This document shows, piece by piece, positions 43,856 through 51,933 of a DNA stretch of 64,000 nt. The DNA is from Sphingobacterium sp. B16(2022) (lineage in GTDB: Bacteria; Bacteroidota; Bacteroidia; Sphingobacteriales; Sphingobacteriaceae). Positions within the stretch are counted from its first letter, which is position 1, and every line of letters begins with the position of its first letter. The stretch spans positions 236,019 through 300,018 of the forward strand of contig NZ_JAAUVN010000007.1 in assembly GCF_012030425.1 (NCBI RefSeq), in the 5' to 3' direction. Both the position numbers and the translations under genes were made by a program. The notes under the pieces are model-generated. The model searched no databases. It was not told the origin of the DNA and was given only the letters and a program-made list of their open reading frames with translations.

Positions 43856-44950
43856 ATGGAAAAAGATACCCTAATTTTAACTCGAAAAGTTCAGCTTTAT
43901 TTGGACTGTGATGATAAAGAACAACGATCTGAGTATTATAAGAAATTATTCGAATGGCAGGATATTGTGTACCGCGGATCGAATATGGTGATGACGCACC
44001 AGTTTATTCAAGAGCAGATGAAAGATCTCATTTATCTGCGTGATGACGTTAAAGTTAAATTGGGAGATTTTAAAAAGGATCCGGAAGGCATATTTACATC
44101 CTCAAAGATGCATACAACTTATCGCATATTGTCTTTATATTTTAAAGGAAAACTGCCTTCGGATATTCTCTCATCAATGAATATGACCTTGAATAGGGCT
44201 TTTAGTACTGATCGGGTGGCTTATTGGAAAGGTGAAAAATCATTGCGAAACTATAAAAAAGATATGCCAATTCCCTTCGGTGGAAATCAGGTGAAACTTA
44301 GTAATGATGAGAAAGGATGGGATTTCAAATTGAAGCTTTTTAAAATTCCTTTCCGTACATATTTAGGGAAAGACCGATCAGACAAAAGGGTTTTATTACA
44401 GCGAGCATTGGTCGGAGAGATAAAGATTTGTACAAGTTCTATCCGGATCGTGAAAGGGAAAATATTTCTATTGCTGGCACTGGAACTGCCATAATAGCAA
44501 CACCAACTGAAAGATCATATCATTGCTGAAGCATCCTTATCTGTCGAGCATCCGATTACAGTTTCTATTGATAAGGATAGTTATCAAATCGGAAATAAAG
44601 AAGAATTTCTATACCGACGGTTAGCTATTCAGGCTGCTAGGCAACGATTGCAAAAAGCTGCTACATTCAATAAAGGTGGTCATGGTCGTAAGAAAAAAAT
44701 GAAAAGTTTGGATCAGTATAACGAAAAGGAGAAGCAGTATGTAGATAGTCGTCTCCATCTATATAGTCGAAGGCTGATTGATATATGTGTGAAATCTGAA
44801 GCAGGAACATTATTATTAGTCAATCAGACGACCAAAGAAGAGTTTGCTAAAGAGGATGAATTTCTATTACGGAATTGGAGCTATTATGGCCTGATTGAAA
44901 AGATTAAATACAAAGCCAATATGGCTGGGATTAATGTTATTGTAGAATAA
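43856..44950 (+). pseudogene. Nuclease-dead Cas12f/TnpB-like protein, interrupted by two in-frame stops
   Basis: Reading frame 43856-44950 encodes 364 codons and is broken only by TAA TAG at 44492-44497 (codons 213-214). The N-terminal part has the TnpB/Cas12f recognition and wedge features: TTYRILSLYFKGKLPSDILS, then GEKSLRNYKKDMPIPF. After the stops the RuvC-I region reads AEASLSVEHPITVSI, with Ser227 where the catalytic Asp should be. RuvC-II reads LLLVNQTTKEE, with Asn323 in place of Glu. The protein ends GINVIVE, before any zinc finger or RuvC-III aspartate, so it could not cut DNA. It sits 15 bp after a sigma-factor gene and downstream of guide-RNA-like units. The stops may mean inactivation, a strain mutation or readthrough. 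Confidence 0.85.
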
Positions 44951-45064
44951 TTTTTAGGATTGTAAATCGAAGTAAATTAAATTTGGCGCAGATAACTTAA
45001 ATAGAGAAGTTATAATTCTTATCAAGGCAACAGAAGCTCGTTATTAGTTATATAGGAATAAAGT

Positions 45065-45391
45065 ATGGATAAATTATTTTTTGTAATCTTCAACAGTTAT
45101 TATAAGGATAATGAATTTAAAAATGATAACCTACCGCTCACAGTAGGGGGGCTATTTTTTTGTATGTTCTTTGGAATTTATATGTTTTTTTGCTATTCCT
45201 ATATTATATATCAGGATGTGAATGCTCGTCAAGGCCCGACAGATACTTTAGAATACTTGATGGTAATCCTTAGTTTTTCCACCACTTATTTTATTTTTTT
45301 CTGGAATAAACGATACATGAATATTTATGAAAAATATAAGGATAATGTAACATTAAGAAAGAAGTCAATAAAATATTTTTATTTTTTTTAA
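45065..45391 (+). CDS. Small two-helix membrane protein, uncharacterized
   Basis: I do not recognise this 108-residue protein. It has two hydrophobic segments, GGLFFCMFFGIYMFFCYSYIIY (about 28-49) and LEYLMVILSFSTTYFIFFW (about 62-80), and ends with a basic tail (KDNVTLRKKSIKYFYFF). Codon use is very AT-rich, more so than the flanking housekeeping genes. It is the last possible gene of the island. No promoter is obvious and it could be spurious. The short gaps at 44951-45064 and 45392-45486 show nothing else. Confidence 0.45.
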   Translation: MDKLFFVIFNSYYKDNEFKNDNLPLTVGGLFFCMFFGIYMFFCYSYIIYQDVNARQGPTDTLEYLMVILSFSTTYFIFFWNKRYMNIYEKYKDNVTLRKKSIKYFYFF

Positions 45392-45486
45392 TATTCTTTC
45401 TTATACTTTCTTCTTTATTTCTAGGTCTCATTCGGAATAAGCTTGTGTTTGGTAACTGGATATAATCAGAAAGTATTAGGTCTGGG

Positions 45487-45711
45487 AGCATGATTAGCGA
45501 ATAGCATGCAAGTTATTTCGATTTCTCATTCACCTCAGATCGCATCAAAAAGTAGATGTCATTTTAAAGTATGCAAAAATGATGAGGGAGATAAGACGAA
45601 GTATAATATTGATTTATTGAATCAAGAAGAACGAATCAAGTAAATTACTGAGATGTTGAGCGGTTTAAAATAATCTACCTCAGTGGTATTGGCTGATGTT
45701 AAGGCGTGTTA
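45487..45711 (+). pseudogene. Decayed copy of the recN 3' end
   Basis: From 45506 the sequence aligns with recN from 39684 to 39887. Its translation reads QVISISHSPQIASKSRCHFK, then DEGDKTKYNIDLLNQEERIK, then a stop, where RecN reads QVIAISHLPQIASKGRSHFK and continues. By eye roughly three quarters of the bases match, and three in-frame stops show decay. No other part of recN is present. It marks the distal boundary of the island and suggests that the island entered at, or was duplicated from, the recN 3' end. Confidence 0.88.
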
Positions 45712-45737
45712 GGATAGCCTATTTTAAGTTAAGCTTT

Positions 45738-45785
45738 AATAGAAAACAAGTAAATTTAAATGGTTAAATTTACTTGTTTTCTATT
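45738..45785. terminator. Long perfect hairpin terminator at the island edge
   Basis: A 22-bp perfect inverted repeat begins AATAGAAAACAAGTAAATTT and has a 4-nt loop (ATGG). It lies 8 bp beyond the stop of the minus-strand lipoprotein gene and could also end transcription leaving the island on the plus strand. Confidence 0.82.
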
Positions 45786-45793
45786 AACAAAAA

Positions 45794-46207
45794 TTAATTG
45801 CCAGCAGTAGCATCTGTTAAAACAATTTTGATGTCCATATCGTCGGGAGCTTTTGGAGTTAAACCACTTACATCCCTCGCGAAAATACGTACTTTACCAA
45901 TTGAATAGTTAGAAGAGTAGTCATGACCAAATATTATAGAAGGAATTAGTTCGTATGTTTTAGAATTTACAAAGTTTACAGCTACACTTACATGGCCATC
46001 TTCGTAATATTGTGCATCTAAGTCCTTCACAGCAATCTCAATACTATACATATTGCCATTTTTTGTCCATTGATTGGAGTTAACTGGATAAACATAACTA
46101 ACTCCATCTAATACATTAACTTCTTGAGTTATATACTCTTTCGTGCAAGAACTAAGTGAAGTTAAGGTTGCACCACCTATTAATAAGGCTAATAAAATTC
46201 TTTTCAT
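45794..46207 (-). CDS. Small uncharacterized lipoprotein
   Basis: From the ATG at 46207 the protein has 137 residues with a lipoprotein signal (MKRILLALLIGGATLTSLSSC, followed by TKEYITQE). A start 40 codons upstream would add a non-signal segment and run into the clpC terminator, so it is rejected. The mature part is rich in beta-strand-like segments (YSIEIAVKDLDAQYYEDGHVSV, GKVRIFARDVSG) and contains no recognisable catalytic motif. It is probably an outer-membrane-anchored protein of unknown function. It has its own terminator at 45738 and is separated from clpC by the terminator at 46288. Confidence 0.82.
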   Translation of the reverse strand: MKRILLALLIGGATLTSLSSCTKEYITQEVNVLDGVSYVYPVNSNQWTKNGNMYSIEIAVKDLDAQYYEDGHVSVAVNFVNSKTYELIPSIIFGHDYSSNYSIGKVRIFARDVSGLTPKAPDDMDIKIVLTDATAGN

Positions 46208-46287
46208 ATCTGTAGTTTTTTTGTTCCTTAATTTGTAAGACTGTTTGTAACTAAAATAGTTTAACAATCTTTTAACACTTCTAACAA

Positions 46288-46313
46288 AAAATGCACCATT
46301 TCTGGTGCATTTT
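46288..46313. terminator. clpC terminator
   Basis: AAAATGCACCA and its complement form an 11-bp stem with a TTTC loop and a T-run on the minus strand. It is located 21 bp beyond the clpC stop codon. Confidence 0.88.
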
Positions 46314-46333
46314 CTTAAATAAATCAAATTCTA

Positions 46334-48868
46334 TTAATCTTCTTTTTTATCTGCTGGCTCAATCGGTCTTTCAGAACGATCAGCAGTGACTTCTATTTCT
46401 TTAGTTTCAGCGTTTAAATCAACTTTTAAACGATCGCCGGCTTTGACATCACCTTTTAAGATTTCTTCAGCGATTGGATCTTCTAAATATTTCTGAATTG
46501 CTCGTTTTAATGGACGGGCTCCAAAATTAGTGTCGTATCCTTTCTCTGCGATAAACTCTTTTGCTGTTTCAGTCAAATCTATTGTGTAACCTAAATCTGT
46601 GATTCTACCGAATAGAGATCTCAACTCAATATCAATGATTTTGAAGATATTCTCTTTCGATAACGAATTGAAAACAATCACATCGTCGATACGGTTCAAG
46701 AATTCAGGAGCAAAAGCACGTTTCAACGCTGTTTCGATAACAGTTCTTGAATGTGAATCTGCTTGTGTTGTTTTTGCCGCAGTTGTAAAACCAACACCTT
46801 GACCAAATTCTTTCAATTGACGTGCTCCGATATTAGAAGTCATGATGATGATGGTATTTCTAAAATCAACTTTACGACCTAAACTATCTGTCAATTGGCC
46901 TTCGTCCAACACTTGTAATAACAAGTTGAAAACATCCGGATGTGCTTTTTCAATCTCATCCAATAAGACTACAGCATATGGTTTGCGACGAACTTTTTCT
47001 GTTAACTGTCCACCTTCTTCATAGCCAACATATCCTGGAGGCGCTCCCACTAAACGTGATATCGCAAATTTCTCCATATACTCACTCATGTCAATCTGAA
47101 TCAATGCATCTTCAGAATCAAACATAAAGCGTGCTAACTCTTTTGCCAACTCAGTTTTACCAACACCGGTAGGGCCTAAGAAGATGAATGAACCAATTGG
47201 TTTCTTCGGATCTTTAAGACCGGCACGTGTCCGTTGAATAGCTTTCACTAATTTCTGAACAGCATCATCTTGACCGATGATTCTATTTTTCATCAGATCA
47301 CCCATGTTCAACAGTTTTTGACTGTCTGTCTGGCTAACGCGCTGTACAGGAATCCCTGTCATCATCGAAACAACTTCTGCAACATTATCTTCAGTTACGA
47401 CATAACGTTTTGCTTTCGTTTCCTCTTCCCATGCTAATTTTTCACGGTCAAGTTCCTCTAACAGTTTTTTCTCAGTATCACGTAGTTTTGCAGCTTCTTC
47501 ATATTTTTGACTGCGAACAACACGATTTTTCTCCAATTTGATCTCTTCGATTTTCTCTTCGATATCAATGATGGATTGTGGAACATGTATGTTTGTTAAA
47601 TGCACACGTGAACCAGCTTCATCTAGCGCATCGATAGCTTTATCCGGTAAGAAACGATCGGTAATATAACGAGTCGTTAAACTTACACAAGCTTCGATAG
47701 CTTCAGGAGTATAGTTGACATTATGGTGTTCTTCGTATTTTTCTTTAATACGATTTAAAATCTCAATAGTCTCATCACGAGTTGCAGGTTCAATGGTGAC
47801 GCGTTGAAAACGACGATCCAAAGCTCCATCTTTCTCGATGTACTGACGGTACTCATCTAATGTAGTTGCACCGATACATTGAATCTCACCTCTTGCTAAA
47901 GCAGGTTTGAACATGTTGGATGCATCCAATGAACCCGAAGCTCCACCAGCACCTACAATCGTATGAATCTCATCAATGAATAAAATCACATCTGGAGATT
48001 TCTCCAATTCGTTCATCACAGCTTTCATACGCTCTTCAAATTGGCCACGGTATTTTGTACCAGCCACTAAAGATGCGAGATCAAGCGTAACGACGCGTTT
48101 GTTAAACAGTACACGCGATACTTTACGTTGTACAATACGTAATGCTAATCCTTCTGCAATGGCAGATTTACCAACTCCCGGCTCTCCGATTAACAACGGA
48201 TTGTTTTTCTTACGACGTGATAAAATCTGAGAAACACGTTCAATTTCTTTTTCACGACCTACAATAGGATCAAGACGACCTTCTTCCGCAGCTTTTGTTA
48301 AATCGCGACCAAAGTTATCCAAAACCGGAGTTTTAGATTTAATGTCAGAAACCTTCTTAGGTTGGATGAATTGCTCTTCTTCAGGATAATCGTCATCACC
48401 AGTGGACGAACCTGGAGCTTCATCTCGGATAGTTGTTTTATTTTGTTCTACTTCCGCTTTGAAGATATCATAACTCACTTGATATTGTTGTAGTATTTGA
48501 GAAGCGATATTATCCTCATCTCTCAAAATAGCTAATAACAAATGCTCTGTTCCTATGATTTCACTTTTAAAAATTTTAGCTTCTAAATATGTGATTTTAA
48601 GTACTTTTTCTGCTTGTTTAGTAAGTGGCATATTGCCAATTGGAGCGCGAGATACAGCTGAGCTTTTCACGGCCTCCTCTACAGACTGACGTAAAGCCGC
48701 AGTGTCAATTCCGATATTTTTCAAAATCTTAATTGCCATGCCATCACCTTCACGAATCAAACCTAACAACAAGTGTTCTGTGCCAATATAATCGTGACGC
48801 AACCTCAAAGCCTCTTCTCTACTGTACGATATGACATCTTTTACGCGCGGTGAAAATTTTGCTTCCAT
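46334..48868 (-). CDS. clpC: ATP-dependent Clp protease ATP-binding subunit ClpC
   Basis: From the ATG at 48868 the protein has 844 residues; a start nine codons upstream is less likely because ClpC proteins begin near MEAKFSPRVKDVI. Two Clp_N repeats are at the N-terminus (EALRLRHDYIGTEHLLLGLI and KSEIIGTEHLLLAIL). AAA module 1 has Walker A GEPGVGKSAIAEG, and a UVR-type coiled region follows (RSQKYEEAAKLRDTEKKLLEE). AAA module 2 has GPTGVGKTELAKELA and a D2-small domain. It unfolds proteins for ClpP in the cytosol during stress. The C-terminal tail is acidic and charged (ERPIEPADKKED). It is a single-gene unit. Confidence 0.97.
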   Translation of the reverse strand: MEAKFSPRVKDVISYSREEALRLRHDYIGTEHLLLGLIREGDGMAIKILKNIGIDTAALRQSVEEAVKSSAVSRAPIGNMPLTKQAEKVLKITYLEAKIFKSEIIGTEHLLLAILRDEDNIASQILQQYQVSYDIFKAEVEQNKTTIRDEAPGSSTGDDDYPEEEQFIQPKKVSDIKSKTPVLDNFGRDLTKAAEEGRLDPIVGREKEIERVSQILSRRKKNNPLLIGEPGVGKSAIAEGLALRIVQRKVSRVLFNKRVVTLDLASLVAGTKYRGQFEERMKAVMNELEKSPDVILFIDEIHTIVGAGGASGSLDASNMFKPALARGEIQCIGATTLDEYRQYIEKDGALDRRFQRVTIEPATRDETIEILNRIKEKYEEHHNVNYTPEAIEACVSLTTRYITDRFLPDKAIDALDEAGSRVHLTNIHVPQSIIDIEEKIEEIKLEKNRVVRSQKYEEAAKLRDTEKKLLEELDREKLAWEEETKAKRYVVTEDNVAEVVSMMTGIPVQRVSQTDSQKLLNMGDLMKNRIIGQDDAVQKLVKAIQRTRAGLKDPKKPIGSFIFLGPTGVGKTELAKELARFMFDSEDALIQIDMSEYMEKFAISRLVGAPPGYVGYEEGGQLTEKVRRKPYAVVLLDEIEKAHPDVFNLLLQVLDEGQLTDSLGRKVDFRNTIIIMTSNIGARQLKEFGQGVGFTTAAKTTQADSHSRTVIETALKRAFAPEFLNRIDDVIVFNSLSKENIFKIIDIELRSLFGRITDLGYTIDLTETAKEFIAEKGYDTNFGARPLKRAIQKYLEDPIAEEILKGDVKAGDRLKVDLNAETKEIEVTADRSERPIEPADKKED

Positions 48869-49004
48869 GTAATTTACCTTTCTTTTAATGACCAAGAATG
48901 ATATAAATGTAATAAATTTACTTTATCAATCCTTAATATTTTAGTAATATTTATCAACAATTAAGCCATGCTATTAAATCGATCAAAATGTCAGTATAAA
49001 AGTT

Positions 49005-49012
49005 TACATTTG
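49005..49012 (+). promoter_or_regulatory. -7 element of ettA
   Basis: TACATTTG fits TAnnTTTG and lies 38 bp before the ATG at 49051. No TTG is present at the -33 position. Confidence 0.5.
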
Positions 49013-49050
49013 TGTGTATTTATTGTCCAAACAAAGAATAATTGATTAGT

Positions 49051-50733
49051 ATGTCAGACGAAAAAATAATCTTTTCAATGGCGGGTGTCAACAAAATCTA
49101 CCCTCCTCAAAAACAAGTTTTAAAAAATATTTACCTTTCTTTTTTCTACGGTGCAAAGATTGGTGTAATCGGTCTTAACGGTTCCGGAAAATCTTCACTG
49201 TTAAAGATAATTGCTGGTTTAGATAAATCTTTTCAAGGTGAAGTAGTTTTCTCACCAGGTTATTCTGTGGGTTATTTAGCGCAGGAACCTATTTTAGATC
49301 CGGAAAAAACAGTACTTGAAATTGTTCAAGAAGGTGTTGCCGAGATCACGGGTATTCTAAAAGAGTACGAAGAAATTAATGAAAAATTTGGCTTACCTGA
49401 AGTTTATGAAAATGCAGATGAAATGGATAAGCTTTTGGCTAGACAGGGTGAACTTCAGGATATTATTGATGCAACCAATGCTTGGGAAATTGACTCAAAA
49501 TTAGAACGTGCCATGGATGCTTTACGTTGTCCAGAGCCTGATGCTAAGATTGCCAATTTGTCAGGAGGGGAGCGCCGTCGCGTGGCAATGTGTCGTCTTT
49601 TGCTACAAGAACCGGATGTTTTATTATTAGATGAGCCAACCAACCACTTGGATGCTGAGTCTATCGATTGGTTAGAACAACATTTAAAACAATATAAAGG
49701 TACAGTTATCGCTGTAACCCACGATCGTTACTTCTTGGATAATGTCGCTGGATGGATTCTGGAATTGGATCGCGGTGAAGGTCTTCCTTGGAAAGGAAAC
49801 TATTCTTCTTGGTTAGATCAAAAATCTAAACGCTTAGCGCAAGAGGAAAAAACAGAGTCAAAACGTCAAAAAACATTAGAACGTGAATTGGAATGGGTAC
49901 GTATGGCTCCTAAAGCTAGACATGCCAAATCTAAAGCACGTCTTCATAATTATGAGAAATTAGCTTCAGAGGAAACGAAAGACCGTGAAGAGAAATTAGA
50001 ATTATTCATTCCACCGGGACCACGCTTAGGTAATGTCGTGATTGAAGCAGATAATATTTCAAAATCTTACGGTGACCGTATCTTATTTGAAAACTTAAGT
50101 TTCTCACTTCCTCCTGCAGGTATTGTGGGTATTATTGGTCCCAATGGTGCCGGTAAGACAACTTTGTTCCGCTTGATTACAGGACAGGAACAGCCTGATA
50201 CGGGGACATTTAAAGTGGGCGAAACGGTAGCTCTTGGTTATGTGGATCAAAACCATGATGACTTGGATCCGGAGAAATCAGTATGGGAAAATATTACCGA
50301 TGGAAACGAGAATATCATGTTGGGCAACCGCTCATCAAATTCGAGAGCGTATGTTTCAAAATTTAACTTTAATGGAGCAGATCAGCAGAAAAAAGTTGGT
50401 GTGTTATCTGGAGGTGAGCGTAACCGTGTACACTTGGCCATTACATTGAAGAAAAGTTCGAACGTACTTCTTCTGGATGAGCCTACCAATGATATTGACG
50501 TGAATACTTTACGTGCTTTGGAAGAAGGTTTGGAGAATTTCGGTGGTTGTGCAGTTGTCATTTCCCACGATAGATGGTTCTTAGATCGTATCTGTACGCA
50601 TATTTTAGCATTTGAAGGTGATTCTCAGGTATATTTCTTCGAAGGGAACTATTCAGAATATGAAGAAAATAGAAAGAAAAGAATTGGCGATGTCACTCCA
50701 CACCGTCTTAAGTATAAAAAACTAGTGAAATAG
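49051..50733 (+). CDS. ettA: ABC-F protein EttA (energy-dependent translational throttle)
   Basis: The 560-residue protein consists of two ABC ATPase domains and no membrane segment, as in ABC-F translation factors. Domain 1 has Walker A GLNGSGKSSLLKII and signature LSGGERRRVAMC, with Walker B LLLDEPTNHLDAES. Domain 2 has GPNGAGKTTLFRLIT, signature LSGGERNRVHLAI and LLLDEPTNDIDVNT. The long first-domain arm and linker (EEKTESKRQKTLERELEWVRMAPKARHAKSKARL) are EttA-like. It binds the ribosomal E site and couples initiation to ATP level. The ATG at 49051 is chosen over an in-frame TTG at 49042. The kinase gene follows after 3 bp. Confidence 0.95.
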   Translation: MSDEKIIFSMAGVNKIYPPQKQVLKNIYLSFFYGAKIGVIGLNGSGKSSLLKIIAGLDKSFQGEVVFSPGYSVGYLAQEPILDPEKTVLEIVQEGVAEITGILKEYEEINEKFGLPEVYENADEMDKLLARQGELQDIIDATNAWEIDSKLERAMDALRCPEPDAKIANLSGGERRRVAMCRLLLQEPDVLLLDEPTNHLDAESIDWLEQHLKQYKGTVIAVTHDRYFLDNVAGWILELDRGEGLPWKGNYSSWLDQKSKRLAQEEKTESKRQKTLERELEWVRMAPKARHAKSKARLHNYEKLASEETKDREEKLELFIPPGPRLGNVVIEADNISKSYGDRILFENLSFSLPPAGIVGIIGPNGAGKTTLFRLITGQEQPDTGTFKVGETVALGYVDQNHDDLDPEKSVWENITDGNENIMLGNRSSNSRAYVSKFNFNGADQQKKVGVLSGGERNRVHLAITLKKSSNVLLLDEPTNDIDVNTLRALEEGLENFGGCAVVISHDRWFLDRICTHILAFEGDSQVYFFEGNYSEYEENRKKRIGDVTPHRLKYKKLVK

Positions 50734-50736
50734 TAA

Positions 50737-51927
50737 ATGGATAGTGCGAAGCTTTTAGAAGCAATTATTGATCATGCTATTGATGGAATTATTACGATCG
50801 ACAATCGGGGATTGATCGAATCTATTAATCCGGCAGCGTCAAGTTTATTTGGTTATTCAGATCATGAAGTTATCGGTAATAATGTTTCGATGTTAATGCC
50901 TGAACCGGATCATAGTCGCCATGATAGCTATATTGATAATTATAAAAGAACAGGGCACAAAAAGATAATTGGAATAGGAAGGGAGGTTCTTGGAAGAAAG
51001 AAAGATGGAACCACCTTTCCTTTTCGTTTGGCAGTGAGTGAGGTGTGGTATAAAAATAGAAATATTTTTACTGGCTTTATTCATGATCTTACAAGAGAAA
51101 AAGCCGCGGAAAACCGATTGAAAAAACATGCTGTCGAGCTTGAACAGAAAGTGAGCGAAAGAACGAAAGATTTGATTATGCTTGTTTCGGAACTGGAGAA
51201 AACAAAGGCTGAAGTTTCGAAATCGCTTGAGAAGGAGAAAGAACTTGGTCAGCTAAAATCGCGATTTGTTTCCATGGCTTCGCATGAATTTAGAACTCCC
51301 TTGAGCTCTGTACAGTTATCAGCTTCATTGATCGATAAGTATATTGAAAAACCAGATTTTGCAAGTGTATTGAAACACACCGGTAAAATTAAGAGCTCTG
51401 TTCAATTGCTAACAAGCATCTTAAATGATTTTCTATCACTGGAAAAGTTGGAAGCAGGTGTTGTTACGGTCAATAAGCAAATGATCAATGTGGTTGGATT
51501 AGCAGAAGAAATTACCGAAGAGATGCAATTGATCTGTAAAAAGAATCAACATATTGTTTATCAGCACACAGGTGAGGTTGGACTGTTTATGATGGATTCT
51601 AATTTACTTAAAAATACGGTGGTTAATTTGATTTCAAACGCCATAAAATATTCTGGTGAAGATACCTTCATTGAGTTTAATACTATAATCGAGGATAATA
51701 TTTGCATCATCACAGTCCGTGATAATGGAATAGGAATTCCGGAGGAAGATCAGATCAATTTATTTGAACCGTTTTTTAGAGCTCATAATACAGGCAATAT
51801 ACCAGGTACAGGTCTAGGGTTGAACATTGTAAAGCGCTATGTTCATCTTATGGACGGATTATTGGAATACAAATCTGCTATCAACGAAGGAGCTTTTTTT
51901 AAGATGATATTTACCCAAAATAAATAA
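50737..51927 (+). CDS. FixL-like PAS sensor histidine kinase
   Basis: The 396-residue protein has no membrane segment. A PAS domain (about 1-120) closely follows the FixL oxygen-sensor pattern: EVIGNNVSMLMPEPDHSRHD, then KIIGIGREVLGRKKDGTTFP and FTGFIHDLTRE. A coiled coil (about 120-170) follows. The HisKA box has phospho-acceptor H183 (MASHEFRTPLSSVQLS), and the HATPase domain has DNGIGIPEEDQINLFEPFFR and GTGLGLNIVKRYV. Where FixL has its heme-ligand His before IIGIGR there is Lys76; His74 is two residues earlier. Heme binding is therefore uncertain. The partner regulator follows 6 bp later, and oxygen-related genes lie after it. Confidence 0.92.
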   Translation: MDSAKLLEAIIDHAIDGIITIDNRGLIESINPAASSLFGYSDHEVIGNNVSMLMPEPDHSRHDSYIDNYKRTGHKKIIGIGREVLGRKKDGTTFPFRLAVSEVWYKNRNIFTGFIHDLTREKAAENRLKKHAVELEQKVSERTKDLIMLVSELEKTKAEVSKSLEKEKELGQLKSRFVSMASHEFRTPLSSVQLSASLIDKYIEKPDFASVLKHTGKIKSSVQLLTSILNDFLSLEKLEAGVVTVNKQMINVVGLAEEITEEMQLICKKNQHIVYQHTGEVGLFMMDSNLLKNTVVNLISNAIKYSGEDTFIEFNTIIEDNICIITVRDNGIGIPEEDQINLFEPFFRAHNTGNIPGTGLGLNIVKRYVHLMDGLLEYKSAINEGAFFKMIFTQNK

Positions 51928-51933
51928 TTGTAG

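Noticed and set aside
43856..44950. Degenerate IS200/IS605 TnpB transposon gene
   Set aside because: No TnpA, no transposon ends, the catalytic residues are replaced in otherwise conserved surroundings, and the gene is paired with a sigma factor, which fits exaptation better than transposon decay.
44648..44950. Independent 100-residue gene
   Set aside because: It is in the same frame as the Cas12f-like gene at 43856 and carries its RuvC-II region, so it is the 3' part of that frame rather than a separate gene.
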